64,000 nt of DNA from positions 8,115,124 to 8,179,123 of the forward strand of contig NC_054755.1 of assembly GCF_018143015.1 (NCBI RefSeq), in the 5' to 3' direction. The notes beneath the pieces are model-generated. The model was not told where the DNA came from, did not search any database, and saw only the letters and a list, made by a program, of their open reading frames with translations. Position numbers and translations under genes: made by a program. This DNA is from Lytechinus variegatus (Eukaryota; Echinodermata; Echinoidea; Temnopleuroida; Toxopneustidae). Shown here in pieces: positions 63,153-64,000 of the stretch (position 1 is its first letter; each line of letters starts with the position of its first letter).

Positions 63153-63392
63153 ACACTGTAAAAACTGTGGTGTTAAAACTGACACCAATTGGTGTTAATA
63201 GAGGACCACACCCTGAGGTGTTAAAATTACACCCTAAAGATTGAACATAACACCAAAGGGTGTAAATGCAACAACCAAAGGTGCTGTAATAACACCTACA
63301 GGTGTAAAACTAACACCACCAATTTAACACCGGTGTAAAATAACTGGTGTGGTCCTCTATGTACACTGGTTAACACAACAGTTTTTGCTGTG
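63153..63392. mobile_element. MITE family G copy
   Basis: Ends ACACTGTAAAAACTGTGGTG and ACAGTTTTTGCTGTG. Long exact matches to 44947-45178, for example ACACCAATTGGTGTTAATAG and GGACCACACCCTGAGGTGTT. Confidence 0.85.
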
Positions 63393-64000
63393 AAGAAATG
63401 AATATTAATCAACTGACAATACTTTCACTGTATTGATAAGACCACACTTTCATGGACTGATGTTGCCAAATCTTTCTCCAAAATGTACTGATCGGTTTAT
63501 CTTGCAGTGAAAAGCGTGAAATGACAAAAGGGGTAATAGTATGGCATGAATTTCAGGTAATTATTTGGTACTTCTTTTGAACATTGAATAATGAAGATGA
63601 GTCCTGCATTATATATATATAGAAGCGTGGATTCCACTTCTGTTAGCAAAAGGTAAATCATGCATGTACATTTGAGTTCATTTCAATTGTCATTTCAAGT
63701 CATAAGAGTAATTCAATTAGTTCTGGATATTTCACCGTGTTTACTGTTATCTCATATTATTGTTGTGTGTTTGTCGTGTACATATAGGCCTGCCTTATGC
63801 ACTATCTAATCTATCTAAATCTAGGCCACGCTATTATTAAGGATGAGGAATTATTTCATATTGTTATTCTTGTTAGATCATGACCTTAATTAAAAAAAAC
63901 TGATATCGATTTTACGATGTTTGATGTTTGCATTATCAAACTTTTTCGCGATGCGATATTTTTTAACGTGAAGATTATTTTGATTGGCCTTTGACAGTGC
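63393..64000. other. no feature recognised
   Basis: AT-rich intergenic sequence to the end of the window. Confidence 0.4.

Overview
The window looks like a stretch of an AT-rich invertebrate deuterostome nuclear genome, most probably an echinoderm (sea urchin-like). The evidence is introns with GT/AG ends, vertebrate-like protein families split over small exons, tRNA-derived SINEs with (ATT)n tails, and many short hairpin DNA elements (MITEs). The species call is inference. No retroviral, LTR, Polinton or other virus-like element, no CRISPR array and no prokaryotic-style operon was recognised.

Four protein-coding genes can be built from exon homology and matching splice phases. (1) On +, the last three exons of pICln (CLNS1A), 2405-6041; its 5' exons lie upstream of the window. 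(2) On -, a complete AMMECR1 gene in five exons, 26950 down to 16288, encoding 262 residues. (3) On +, a glycosyltransferase family 7 gene (beta-1,4-galactosyl/N-acetylgalactosaminyltransferase) in seven proposed exons, 34278-46476. (4) On +, a LAMP/CD68-like lysosomal membrane glycoprotein in five exons, 50406-60356, encoding 295 residues. The genes are functionally unrelated: snRNP assembly chaperone, conserved protein of unknown activity, Golgi enzyme, lysosomal membrane protein.

Most of the remaining sequence is introns and intergenic DNA filled with non-autonomous DNA transposons. These include at least three copies of a GGGTGTTTCACAAAGATTTAAG hairpin-type family, three of a TTTCATAAAGCTGTTCG type, TTAA-flanked AGGGGAAGTTCACCC elements, hAT-like elements with CAGTGGCG ends, ACACTGTAAAAACTG elements and CCTCGGTCACATTTGCTC hairpins. 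There are also SINEs, one LINE tail, microsatellites (GATG, CTA, CT, AAGT) and several local tandem duplications. Some elements are nested; one hAT-like MITE inside a SINE has a perfect 8-bp target duplication.

The observations most worth a second look are these: tandem repeats that copy the 3' ends and splice donors of two AMMECR1 exons into the following introns; an isoleucine at the donor-specificity position of the GT7 enzyme, suggesting UDP-GalNAc use; a short pICln C-terminus; repeated perfect CRE octamers, partly carried by MITEs; and foldback elements built of short quasi-repeats. I found no convincing undescribed multi-gene system. All calls are by reading, without database searches.
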